Assembly: GCA_021234155.1 (NCBI GenBank)
Contig: JAJEKV010000005.1
Span: 2,852,215-2,916,214, forward strand
Length of the DNA stretch: 64,000 bases
Direction of reading: 5' to 3'
Source: Isoetes taiwanensis
Lineage: Eukaryota > Streptophyta > Lycopodiopsida > Isoetales > Isoetaceae
Each line of letters begins with the position of its first letter. The first letter of the stretch is position 1. Below are positions 10,891 through 21,029 of this stretch, piece by piece. The notes under the pieces were generated by a model. It made no database searches, was not told the origin of the DNA, and saw only the letters and a program-made list of their open reading frames with translations. The translations under genes and the position numbers were made by a program.

Positions 10891-11350
10891 ATGCAACTCA
10901 AATTCAAATTCAAAAAGTTCCCTCCAAAATCTTTCAAATTCAGATTCAAAAACTTCATCGATCATATACACGAGCTGGTGTGGAATTAAAACCAAAGCAA
11001 AGCTGGGAATTTTCGCTTCTCCGTACAATAGCAAGGTTGAAATCATGGGCCATTTTTCCTTAGATCGGTAACCAAGCCACCCTCCCTCGGTCCAATCTCC
11101 CCGGGGTAGATGAAATGTGCTTTTTCCTTTGCCGGACGCTTGATCAAAATAACTTCTCAGCATGACAGCAAATGTCGACCTTGTCATGTCGATTTCCCTC
11201 TTAAACCATTTGGATGTGTCAATAACCCGCGCAAGCCTTAAGTTTAGAATGAAACATCACGAAATCAAGTAAAAATTGCATACATAACACTCACGTAATG
11301 ATCTTTCGAGTTGCAAATGTCCAAAGAAGAACCTCTTCACAAAACAAATT

Positions 11351-11944
11351 GTGTATATCCCACAATCCGGTGTTCTCTGGCAAGCACATTCAAGGGGACA
11401 CGGGGGGCATTGTGAAGGCTTGTGGATTCAAAAATTCCATCTCTTCATAATGTTCCGCTATGAACCGAAGCAAAACATAGCAATCGGGGAAGGCAAATTC
11501 GATCTCATAGTTTGTAAAATTGATCTTACATGGTCGCTAAAGATCTTAAGTTGGAGTGCATGGGCCATTGAATCCGCATGCAACACCACGCAGGCATCGG
11601 GTTTGAAGCCTCCGGCTTGCCTCTTAGTTGGATACCAATATAAACAGGCTCCGGTGGTTGCTGCAAAACAAGTTTATGAAATCCAATGGCCTACACCGTT
11701 AACTTCGAGAATCGAATTGTATACCGCTCATAAGCTGGAAGTAGTAGAAACCGACATTTTGCATCCGCCAATTCGCCTGCTTTTGCTAAAAGGTTTGGGT
11801 GGGATTAGATTATCAAAATTTCATAGGCACCGACCGACCCTCCAAAGAGTTTTGCAAGAAGAGGGGCGTCATGGATGGATGAAAACATTGGCACCTCTTA
11901 TTCGGGGATGGCATGAATTAAGGCTCGCGAAGGGCATTCTATGA
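11351..11944 (+). CDS. unrecognised 197-codon ORF in the MULE-like element
   Basis: This is the longest open frame in the right half of the element. I do not recognise it. It contains GLKPPACLLVGYQYKQAP and LLLLKGLGGIRLSKFHRHRP. The opposite strand over about 11395-11530 is also open and looks at least as protein-like (FAFPDCYVLLRFIAEHYEE), so the coding strand is ambiguous. The length is greater than expected by chance but there is no domain support. Confidence 0.25.
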   Translation: MYIPQSGVLWQAHSRGHGGHCEGLWIQKFHLFIMFRYEPKQNIAIGEGKFDLIVCKIDLTWSLKILSWSAWAIESACNTTQASGLKPPACLLVGYQYKQAPVVAAKQVYEIQWPTPLTSRIELYTAHKLEVVETDILHPPIRLLLLKGLGGIRLSKFHRHRPTLQRVLQEEGRHGWMKTLAPLIRGWHELRLAKGIL

Positions 11945-12376
11945 AGTGAATGATAATGTCAAACCAAACGAAAAATCAGCTTTGAACTTCACGAGAAGAT
12001 AGGCACCAACGCATTCCTCGTTGATTCTCAAGTCCACATCGTCTTCTACACCTAGAGATCGGGTCATGAAAACACAGGCAAAATTGGCATAGATCCAAAT
12101 TCGATGTTTGATTTTTTCCCTACTCGAATTGTTTGTCTGGTGCAGTTGTTAGTGGATACTTGAATGTAAAATTACAGTCCAATTCCCCGGAAACAAGGCC
12201 TGTTTTGGTAAGCAAAAAATGAATCAAAAAATGTGGCCTCCGGTCTATGCATCATGGGAATCTCAATAATTGTCCCCTCCTCTTCCGACCCAGTAGAGGG
12301 GCTCGGGGAAGACCCCCTTGTTTGAATAGCATCGCGAGACCACGAAATGTAGCCGGACGTCTCAAAAACAATGTGA

Positions 12377-12645
12377 TTAGGAGCTATGCAATCTTACATT
12401 TTTATTTGCACCCCTCTTTTTCACGGGTGTTTTCGGAGCTTCTTGTAGGGACCGGGAGCTTGCATGTTCTTTTTTGGGGGGGGATGGAAATTCCCCCTCT
12501 GCTTGTCTGAACTTCCATCTTGAAATCATCTCGATCGACTGTTCCTGCTCTCTACCCAAAGGCAGGTCGGCTCTCAACTCTTCAACAGTAACATTGAACC
12601 TTCTAGCAATGTTATTTCTTATTCTTTGCCCTCTTACTGTTCCTC
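12377..12645 (-). CDS. possible exon of the minus-strand MULE gene; unrecognised
   Basis: A minus-strand frame reads RIRNNIARRFNVTVEEL, then LPLGREQEQSIEMISRW and PPKKEHASSRSLQEAPKTP. The alternation of charged and hydrophobic residues looks coding, but the family is unknown. Nearby minus-strand frames at 13112-12831 and 13693-13427 could be further exons. Splice sites were not resolved. Confidence 0.25.
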
Positions 12646-13849
12646 AAACTCTCCTCCACCATCCGCCTTATCTCCACTGTGCATGACCCAACCTTTTTTT
12701 CCGGTTTGAGAATCCCATGCTCTATTTGCTCCTCTGCCATGGCTTGACCCTCGCTGGCCCTTGCCAAAATCCGTCTCGGTGGTGTTTGCCACGGGTAATC
12801 CTCATCTACACTCCGTGCGGCTTCACCAATTCAAAATCCCTCTTCTTCTTTCGCTAACTTCGGGGCATTGGGTTTCCTTCCCGTTGTTCTTTGTGCGGCG
12901 ACTTGTAATCCCCCCATGTTGTGCTTATTAATCTGTAGTTTCCAAATCCCACTTCTTGGAGTAACCGATCCACGGTTGTCGAATTGGCGGTGCCACCGAC
13001 CATCACCCGTGCTCAATTTCCGGTTGGGAATATCGCCATGTTTCGGGATTCTCCCAGGAGCGTTTTCTATGGCATCGCTGATAAATCCACTTCGCACTCT
13101 ATCATTTTTCACGCTTCATTGCAATCAACATCCTCTTGAGGCACTGGAACAGGACCTTTCGCGGGCATCTGCCGACCCCCAAATATTTGGGAAAAAAAAC
13201 GAAGCTTGAGCAATGAGCTTAGCACGAGCGAGAATCCAGAATCCTAAGAATCGGTTCGGCTCCAAACTCGCTGCAAATGTCCCAAAACCATGAACGCAAA
13301 AAGCCTTACCGGAGGGGAGTCCACCTCCTCAATCAATAGGCTCTTTCTTGCAAGGGATTGTTCACGAGGGAACACAAAGGCGGAATTTGCATCTGATTCA
13401 ACCTCGAAGTTCTCACCAGCGAGGTTTCAAGACTTTGGCGCCATCCGAAACGGATTGAAGCGACAAAAACACAAGAACAGACGCTTAGAAGGAACGGGGC
13501 CGGAAGAACCGGGCCTTGAACGTAGCCGAGAAATCGTATGTTGGACGCTAGCGTAAAAGGGCCACGAACGAATCCGGAAAAAACGAATGTTTCGAAAGAT
13601 AGAAAAGGGAAATTTCGGTGTGATTCCTTCGGATGGGCGCAGTAAATGCAAGGGCTTGACGTGGAGGACGATGATACGCGGAGCCGGGTTCAATCATGAC
13701 ATTGTCAGGGTACCGTGTACGGTCATAATTATGAGTCGCCAGAGTTCAAAATATCCCAAGGACATAATTAAAATAGCCAAAATATCCACGACAAATCGAA
13801 GCGGTTAGGATGCGTCGACAAAATTGAGCGTCGGGATCGTCACCCATTT

Positions 13850-14430
13850 GCGATGATTCCGTCCGAATGGAAAATCAAAAACCGCGTGATTCCGGCCCCC
13901 GAATCTTCATGTCGTGATTCCACCTGGAGTTGAATATCACGTAATGTGATTCCATCTTGCGTAATCGCGTTGGCGTGATTCCTTCGCTGGAATCGAATTT
14001 GGTGATTCAGCGATGCGGTATCCTACGGTTGTGATTCCGCCGAATGGAAAATCAAAAAATCGTGATTCCGGTCCCCGAATCTTCATGTCGTGATTCCACC
14101 GAGTTGAATATCACGCAATTCCATCCTAGCGTAATCGCGTTGGCGTGATTCCTTCGATGGAATCGAAATTTGTGATTCAGCGTTGCGGTATCCTACGGTT
14201 GTGATTACAGTCGAATGGGGAATCAAAAAGCGTGATTCCATCCGCAGGAATCTCTATGTGGTGATTCCATCTAGCGTAATCGCCGTCGGTGATTCTTTCC
14301 AAAGGAATCGGGGTTTAGTGATTCCGCGGCGTGGTATCCTAAGGTCGTGATTCCTTCTAGTGGAATACAAGAGTTGTGATTCTATCCGACGGTTTCTACC
14401 CGTGGTGATTCCGCCGGAAGGTTTCGAAAC
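13850..14430. repeat. right subterminal GTGATTCC array with a higher-order repeat
   Basis: GTGATTCC recurs every 20-45 bp, mirroring the left array in orientation. A larger unit starts at about 13853, 14031 and 14201 (spacing about 178 and 170 bp). Each unit contains GAATGGAAAATCAAAAA, CCCCGAATCTTCATGTCGTG, GTAATCGCGTTGGCGTGATT and GCGGTATCCTACGG; the third is diverged and a fourth is partial. Confidence 0.8.
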
Positions 14431-14543
14431 CGACGGCCAGGATACACCCTACCGACCCAGACTGATGCGCCGGATCGCGACGCTGCGCTGTTAGCGTTGT
14501 CGATTAATGGATTCTGGTCGCTTGAATCTCCGTTTCCCGGTCG

Positions 14544-14612
14544 GATTCTCATTACAGGCAAGGAATATCTTGCGAAGGAATCACAATAACCGGGGTAAAA
14601 ATATTTCGACGC
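14544..14612 (-). repeat. right terminal inverted repeat of the MULE-like element
   Basis: CAAGGAATATCTTGCGAAGG, then AATCACAATAACCGGGGTAA and AAATA mirror the left repeat. The outermost bases before the direct repeat differ between the ends (about seven against nine bases), leaving the terminal nucleotides uncertain. Confidence 0.85.
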
Positions 14613-14623
14613 GAATAAAAGGG
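14613..14623 (+). repeat. right target-site duplication of the MULE-like element
   Basis: GAATAAAAGGG, identical to 2854-2864. Confidence 0.75.
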
Positions 14624-14714
14624 TGAAGCCAATTGCTATCTCCAGAGTAAAAAATGAAGTATGATCTTTAGCATTCTGAAATGTTTCTATTGGGAAAGTC
14701 TGATCCTTAGCATT

Positions 14715-15080
14715 CTAAAATGCAAATAGAAACATGTAGTAAAGAATCGCCATTATGCCAAAGCCCAGGACCATAAAAACAATGCCATCCTTAACAAGAT
14801 CCCAGAAATAAGAAAAGAATTCGAGGGGTAAGCCATCAGGACCAGGTGATTTGCCTTTGCTATAACTCTTTAGAATATTAAAAATTTCACTATTAGATGG
14901 CAAGGAAATGAAAGAATCATCCATGCTATCTGTAGGAGAATGATTATGTCCATGGATAAGGTCCATAAAGTCTGTTGCTTGAGCTTGAGATGCTTGAGGA
15001 AATGCAATGCAAAGTAAACATAAGAAGCTTACAAAAGCAATGCAAAGTAAACATAAGAGATACCACATGGCGATTGTCAA
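14715..15080 (-). pseudogene. LINE reverse transcriptase remnant
   Basis: The minus-strand frame contains KGKSPGPDGLPLEFFSYFW, the start of the reverse-transcriptase domain in plant L1-type LINEs, preceded by an SEIFNILKSYS helix. Downstream the frame becomes hydrophobic and unlike RT (VFMVLGFGIMAILYYMF). The N-terminal part repeats LLCIAF because of a 33-bp DNA duplication at 15005-15055. It is a short fragment without endonuclease or palm motifs and belongs to a LINE family different from those at 25-33 kb. Confidence 0.65.
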
Positions 15081-15083
15081 TTC

Positions 15084-15213
15084 ATTCTACATTTTGTACG
15101 TCTAATAGGTTTCGGCAATAATTCCTGGATTTCTACATTTTGTACATCAAAAGGTTTCAGTAATCATTATACATTGTACATCTAGTAGGTTTTAGCAAAG
15201 ATACCTGGATTTA
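15084..15213. repeat. three tandem copies of an approximately 45-bp unit
   Basis: TCTACATTTTGTACGTCTAA and the following GGTTTCGGCAATAATTCCTGGATT are followed by two diverged copies (TACATTTTGTACATCAAAAG and TACATTGTACATCTAGTAGG). There are no coding features. Confidence 0.6.
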
Positions 15214-17660
15214 AAAGCTCATGCTGGGATTTCAAGTTCTCCTCCTATTAGCAATGCTGCTCCCCATTCAGACCTGCAATGGGAAAGGTCAACTATTATG
15301 CATCTCTTTATCAACTTGGATCTTATTATTAGAAATTTTCCATTTCTCTTCTGCACTAGAATATAGCTATCTATCATGCAAAAAAACAACGAGGGTCCAA
15401 GCTTAAAATCTTTATGCCCTAAACCAAAAGGTCAAATAAGAAAATCAAAGACACAAGAAACTACAAGAACCATGGCAGCTTGGGGTTATCTGGTAGAGGT
15501 GCATCAGACAATGTATTTCACATGACCTTGTCTTCGGGCTTTCAAAGCAAAAGATTCCACAGATCAGCTGTAGCACATATCATACAGTTGCTTCTAGCAA
15601 AATAGGAACAGTTTCGGAGACAAGGAAAGGGCCAACTTGGTCAGCTTCTCAATACTGAAAAATCTAAGGTTGAGTATGATAGATTCTGAAAATGCAATAA
15701 ATACTGCGACAATACAATTTTTTTGGAGAAATTAATCTCATTTTTAGATTACCAAGGTATTTGTAAAGTAGCCAAGCTTCATTCTTCATCATGTGCAATA
15801 CAAATCTAGGATGCAATAGCTCACAGTTTCAAAAAAAAGGTCAATAGCACTTAGAGAAAAATCGCATACTCAAATGTCATTTTTGCTGAGACAAGCCACC
15901 CGTCCACCTTTTGTAAGGGACAAATGCATATACCGAGATAACATACAAAATGTAACCTATTAAAGGTAAGCAAACTCAACAGAATAAGAAAGAGAAGATG
16001 TTTGCAAATGCTCTATTGACTATTTAGAAATTCCCATAAAATCCGAGTAAGAGCAATAAGATCTCTAGGTTGTTCCACGACTGCTCCATCCCGCATTAGG
16101 AGGTTTTGAGATAATAGGATTAGGGTTGTATTTCTTTGAAAGGAGTAATTTTCAGGAGCTGAAAATTTCGTATTGAAAACCATAAACGAATCTATAAATG
16201 TTATATGCCCGTTAAATAAGAGACTCCATAGTTCCACTCAACTCAAAGAAAGACAGATGGATGTATAAATCCGTTAAAAAAATTTCAACATTTGCCTAAC
16301 AATGGCCTTTATATATGGCTGATGGGAGTTCTAGTGCATTCCCAGCCCTAGGATGTGGGAATATTCCCATAAATATACCCTCTGGGAGCATCAGAGTCGT
16401 ACACCTAAGCGTGGGTCAAACGCTTAGGTGGCTCTATTTCTTAGGGTGTTTGACAAACATTGGAAAGAAATCCAATTCCATCTTGTCTCCATAATAGAAA
16501 CAAGCTTAAATTAGGCTACAATCCCCGAATAGAAAGCATTGAGAAGAGAAGAGAATAGAATAGAGAAGGATTGAGAAAGATGCTATACTACACGCCATAG
16601 CAGGCTGTGCACACATTAGGATGCAGCGTGGTCCACAGCCCTCCCATTGTTTCTACTGCTACAAACTATACACCACAGAATTCAGAGCTGCCAAGTTCTG
16701 GCTCCACTGCATCAGACCGCCACCTCCAAATACAAACATATATATCATCCTGTATAAAAGAAGCAAGCACTTTTTACCTGTGAGCCTAAGGCATAAGCGT
16801 GGTTCCTAAGGCAGAAGCATTAAGCAGTGATTCCAAATGCCATTGAAAGCTAAGCCATAACCTAACTAGTGCAAAAGATCTCCACCTAACCTGCAAGCAA
16901 ATGTAACAGGCCTGGGGATTCAAACCCCATGTGCAAAGCACAGTTCCAGAATGATCTGGCCTCAGCAGAATCAAACTCTTAAACACCTTTTCATTTCATT
17001 TTTCCTTTTAAAATTCATGGCAAGGTTGCCTAAACATTGATTATACAAGTTTCAATCAATGAGTGCACATCTAGAACAAAATGAAAACTGGGTCATTATT
17101 AGATCTGGAAGATCATTCTGGTGAATGACACATGGTATCGTCCAATAATCCATAATGGAAGTCGGGGCAGTCGATTACGCTAATTTGGTGAAGAGTAGGT
17201 AGATTTGTGCAAGTCCTCAGTCGGTAGCTCCTCAGCTTCCATTTTGTAGGGAAAGGGATCTGAGCTCCCTTTTCGCAAGGCGACAGACCCTCTCTCGGCT
17301 ACCACAGGTCAGGGGGGCCTTGCCGTTGTTGCGGAAAGGGAGCTCCCTTCCTCTATACATCTTTGCTCAGACCCATGTTTATTAGTCCCATCCCCACTAA
17401 AAACTAACATTAGACAATCGACCTACTACATATAGAAGATAACCTAGCATCTAAACTTATAATATTGAACATGCAACAATTATGTGGGCGAAATTTAAAA
17501 GGGTATATTTATAACCTAAGTTTTGGAATGGTCAGTATTGGTATTCGTATGGAAAAAGGGTAGGAGATGACGGTGGCACTGTGGATTCAAAACTTTGGAA
17601 ACTAGGGCGGGCATCTGTTGCTCGGTTGGCTAGAACTGCTAGTCCTCACGTGGTCTGTAC
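15214..17660. other. non-coding, nothing recognised
   Basis: Short ORFs only, on all frames, without motifs. A B-box-like GGTTTGAATCC (minus strand, about 16915) lies in a possible tRNA-related fragment without a good A box. The region around 17230-17350 has several GGGAGCTCCCTT-like words in both orientations. Confidence 0.35.
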
Positions 17661-17665
17661 CTTAG

Positions 17666-18184
17666 ATGGCGGAAATGGTGATGGCGGCGCCGTGTATGTA
17701 TCTTTGTTGTGTGCTTCTTTCTGTTTTGGGGCATAGGATAAGGAGGGGTCGTGTTGATTGTTCGGATCTGCAGTCTTGTGCAAGGGGTTTTCTGTCACAT
17801 GTAAGCCGGGTGTGTTGCTCTTATTTTGTTTATATTATGTCTTTGAAGAGAGCAGCTACGAAAGGGAAGTGTTTCGCTTGCTCTGTGCCTCCTTCTCTGA
17901 GTTGTTTAAACATCGGCTCCTCTAATTCTGCAGAGCCTGAGACTGGGGGACATGTTGGTTGTTCTCTTGGTCAGGATTGGAGTGCCATAGACGTGAGTGT
18001 GACCTTGGGTTTGTCTGGGCAAGATGTGCCCATGAATTTTTATGATGCTCTTGTGGGGTTTTGCAATCGAAGATGTGACGTTCCAAGACGCGATACGGTC
18101 CTAAGACGATATCGCATCGCCTTACACGCTGCATTACCGCCATCCCGACGGACGCGTAGGCGTAGCTGCTGCGTAGCACCCTAG
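17666..18184 (+). CDS. unrecognised ORF, probably not a gene
   Basis: This is a 172-codon frame, Cys- and Ser-rich at the start, that becomes Arg-rich and ends immediately before the LTR at 18201. I find no domain. It may be chance or a remnant of an older element into which the LTR inserted. Confidence 0.12.
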   Translation: MAEMVMAAPCMYLCCVLLSVLGHRIRRGRVDCSDLQSCARGFLSHVSRVCCSYFVYIMSLKRAATKGKCFACSVPPSLSCLNIGSSNSAEPETGGHVGCSLGQDWSAIDVSVTLGLSGQDVPMNFYDALVGFCNRRCDVPRRDTVLRRYRIALHAALPPSRRTRRRSCCVAP

Positions 18185-18200
18185 GGGGCAACTTGCAAGG

Positions 18201-19671
18201 TGTGTACATTTATTAATGTGCACATTTACCCATGTGCACATTTACCCAAGTGTACACATTTACCCATGTGGACACTTTATGCCACCTAGTTAATAAAGGC
18301 AAGTGGGCCACACCCAATTATCCCACATGCCTAAAGGGATAATTGGAAACCCTAGCCCTAACCCCTTGTCTATTTAGGGTAAAGGAAACCCTAACTTGCT
18401 ATTTTCGTTCATAGCATTCTAGGGCTCTGTTTTTACTTGCTCCGTGAGCCAAACCCACCTCCCGCACTGGCCCGAGTGATCTAGCTCATTAGTTTCCCTT
18501 TCTAGCTTCATCTTCTAGCAGTTCAAAGAAGATGGTCGAAGTTCGTAATGGGAGGAGCTTGAGCCAAGGATCAGGTATTTTGTCAATTTAATAGCCTAAA
18601 CCGCCTCCCGGTCATTGAATCTGTAGGTTTAGCCTATTAAATTGCCCATAGCAGCATTTAGATCCCCGAGATATCAGCTCTAACTAAAGGACCTAACTCT
18701 ATGATATAGATTAGATCCTGTTCTTTAGTTCTTCTGTGATGTGTATGGATGATGTATCTCTATGAACTCATTGTATTGGGAAGGGGGGTAGAGACCTTAA
18801 AGCCTGGTAGTTGATGCTCCTAGCTAGCCTCTTTAGCACACTGTAAATTCGGCCTGTGTACAAGAACCACACCCGGTTGTGGGTGAAGGGACCGAGGCGC
18901 TCTCATAAGGAGGTTCATGTCCCCACTCATGAGAATGATCCTCCGTGTGTAAGGCCTCTGGGGATTCCCGTGGACTAGGGTCTAATGGCTTGCCAATCGC
19001 GTGTGGGCAAGGCATGGGCTCGACACCCGTGGAGTGATGCGTCACTCTCCATTGGGTTCAAGTCGAATAAGGGCAGTGGCCCTCTAGTCACCTTGAATCA
19101 GCATGTAGATCTCTGGAGGGAGTGATCCCTACCTGCCCCATCGGAACTGGGGAGATGCAACCCAGGAATAGCCCCTTTGGCTATGCATCCGGCGGGCTAT
19201 AGTCAGGTCCCAACACTTTTCAACCTACTATGCAAAGTGTGCACAGGAGGGGCGGATGGAGTGGACTACCCTAAGCCATGTTCCTATGCCAGCCAAATCC
19301 ATTGTCATGAATTACATGCGCAATGACCTCTGAGACCAAGCCGCCGGTCATCCCCCCTCCGAGTCCGGGAAAGCCTGGGTAGGATCTCCATATGTGATGT
19401 GCTGATCTTTGTCTATGCAGATATGTGATGAGCCATCCTTCGAGATGGCTAGGTGATGTTGATGTTGTATACTGACATGTATGTTTACGCTTCCTTGATT
19501 AGGTAGGCCCCCGAGGGGAGACAGGGGAAATGACCCCTTCATTCTTCCCACTGTAACTCATCAAGGTTGCAGTGATACGTGGAGGGCCCTGTATCAGTAT
19601 GGAGCTGGTATGGGGGATGAACTCCTGTTTGTATACGGTGAGTGCACCGTATATGAGTAGGGGACGTCACA
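18201..19671 (+). mobile_element. LTR of a retrotransposon (solo or truncated element)
   Basis: The proposed LTR begins TGTGTACATT and ends GACGTCACA, about 1.47 kb, with the TG...CA ends usual for LTRs. It is followed by a tRNA-iMet-type primer-binding site. The 5' part has repeated GTGCACATTTACCCA words and the 3' part has TGTACCGTATA-like palindromic words. No gag or pol follows and no second LTR is visible, so the element is truncated just after its 5' LTR. The boundaries rest on the PBS and terminal dinucleotides. Confidence 0.55.
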
Positions 19672-19672
19672 G

Positions 19673-19686
19673 TGGTATCAGAGTAA
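19673..19686 (+). promoter_or_regulatory. retrotransposon primer-binding site
   Basis: TGGTATCAGAGTAA matches the first 11 bases of the common plant PBS TGGTATCAGAGC, complementary to the 3' end of initiator Met tRNA. It lies one base after the proposed LTR end. Confidence 0.65.
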
Positions 19687-19814
19687 TGTTCTTGGTGACC
19701 AAGAGCAAAGCACTGACCATGTTCCCAGTAGTACTAACTTTATAGGATTCTCAAACCTCGAAAAAGTGGGAAATTTTTTTCTCATTTTTGTAGTATGTGC
19801 TAAGCTTTAAAAAA

Positions 19815-19940
19815 ATATTGGCAGTTACATTGTCTTAGAACCATCATCTTAATTAAAAAACCATTGGTAGTTACATTTTCTTAGAACCACATCGTAATTA
19901 AAAAATCATTGGCAAGTTGCATTGTCTTAGAACAACTATC
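19815..19940. repeat. tandem repeat, three units of about 50 bp
   Basis: TTGGCAGTTACATTGTCTTA with following AGAACCATC and TTAATTAAAAAACCA occurs three times with small differences. Confidence 0.65.
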
Positions 19941-20129
19941 TTTATCAAACAAGGTGCTGCGCACGGAGGGTTGCCCTCAATTTCCCATGGGTAAAGTGGC
20001 TTAAATCAAACCGTGTGGAATCAAAATTTCTACTTCAAACTTCCCACCATATCTGTCGACTCAATATTTAAATTAAAGTAGACCCCACTAAGCAAACATT
20101 TTTGGATGTTAGGTCTCAGGCACATTGAG

Positions 20130-20400
20130 ATTGAATACAACTGGTGACAACAAGGTCGTGAAGCGTGCAATGCTTGCAACAAGGTAGTGTCAGATAGTCT
20201 CTGCGACACGTGCGGGAACGACGACAAGACGGAAGAGTTAACAATGTTCGATGACATTGACATAGCATCCAAGACGCTACATGTCACAATGGTAGGCGCA
20301 TTGCTTGATAAATTTGTTGGTTATCCATTAGGAGGCGCATTAGCTACAATGAAGGCAGATCCTCGAAGCCGGGGTAAATGCACGTTCAAGCTCAACCACG
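20130..20400 (+). pseudogene. fragment resembling the C-terminal domain of RPA 70-kDa subunit
   Basis: The frame reads CNACNKVVSDSLCDTCGND, a four-Cys zinc-ribbon pattern, then a segment, FDDIDIASKTLHVTMVG, resembling the OB-fold strands of the RPA1 C-terminal DNA-binding domain, then LLDKFVGYPL. In that family the zinc ribbon sits inside the OB fold that binds single-stranded DNA. An in-frame stop lies just before the first Cys and no other RPA domain is nearby, so this is a fragment. RPA-like genes are carried by Helitrons, but I see no Helitron end. Confidence 0.4.
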
Positions 20401-20896
20401 GACTCCAAATTATTACCTTCAATAGGGCCTAGGCTCAGAACTCGACCCATAACTATTGAGCAACAAAAGACATGCCTTTGCATTTTTAAGTAGCTTAAGT
20501 TTGCTTGCAACTTCCATGTATTCATGCTATTAAATTCTTAGCAACCTTCTTTAATTTATAATATCGAGTTCTTCCTCATATCCTGAACAAAATTGACATG
20601 CAAAACAATTAACAGTTCCTAAGTAGAAGAACCCAGCTATTTACTTGTTGAAGTGGGTGAAGCATAAATACAGACCTTGCAATGCTTTTCCAACTCTAGG
20701 CATGCTTATCTGACTCATTGAAATTTGCAATTCCTCATCACTCATCACTCAATAGCTTCGAATGCGTTCCTTTGCAGGGCACTGCTTTCGCTTCCAGAAT
20801 CACTCCGCTTTCGCTTCGCAAAACTCTTGACAGAGGCGCTGGCGTGGAAGATGCGACACATGTCCAGAAATTATTGGCTACACGTGGCCTACGTTT

Positions 20897-21009
20897 GGAA
20901 ACGTTCCACCACTCGATCGTTTTCAGATGGGAACCAGCTGGCGGCACCGCTCATGGCGGAGCCGCCAGCTGGTTCCCACGTGGAAACCACCTCTTGGTGG
21001 AACATTTCC
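20897..21009. repeat. strong 113-nt hairpin
   Basis: Two 49-nt arms flank a 15-nt loop. The inner 17 bp, GGGAACCAGCTGGCGGC, pair perfectly. The outer 15 bp (GGAAACGTTCCACCA) pair with one mismatch. The middle 17 positions pair partly (about 9 of 17). It could be a MITE or fold-back remnant, or a microRNA-type precursor. ORFs crossing it are shadows. Confidence 0.75.
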
Positions 21010-21029
21010 TAATACATAATGGACTTCTA

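Larger units (their letters stand above)
2865..14612 (+). mobile_element. large Mutator-like (MULE) DNA transposon, about 11.7 kb
   Basis: The boundaries come from terminal inverted repeats at 2865-2927 and 14544-14612 and an 11-bp direct repeat outside them. Inside are a degenerate MULE transposase gene (about 4.2-6.4 kb, plus strand), two AT-rich minisatellite fields, several arrays of a GTGATTCC/GGAATCAC motif, and long ORFs on both strands of the right half. Size and content fit a formerly autonomous MULE. The transposase frames are broken, so it is probably inactive unless the breaks are sequence errors. The exact first bases are uncertain because the outermost few bases of the two ends differ. 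Confidence 0.8.

Noticed and set aside
16905-16965. tRNA gene suggested by GGGGATTCAAACCCC
   Set aside because: Only a B-box-like T arm is present on the minus strand. No acceptable A box, anticodon arm or acceptor stem could be paired.
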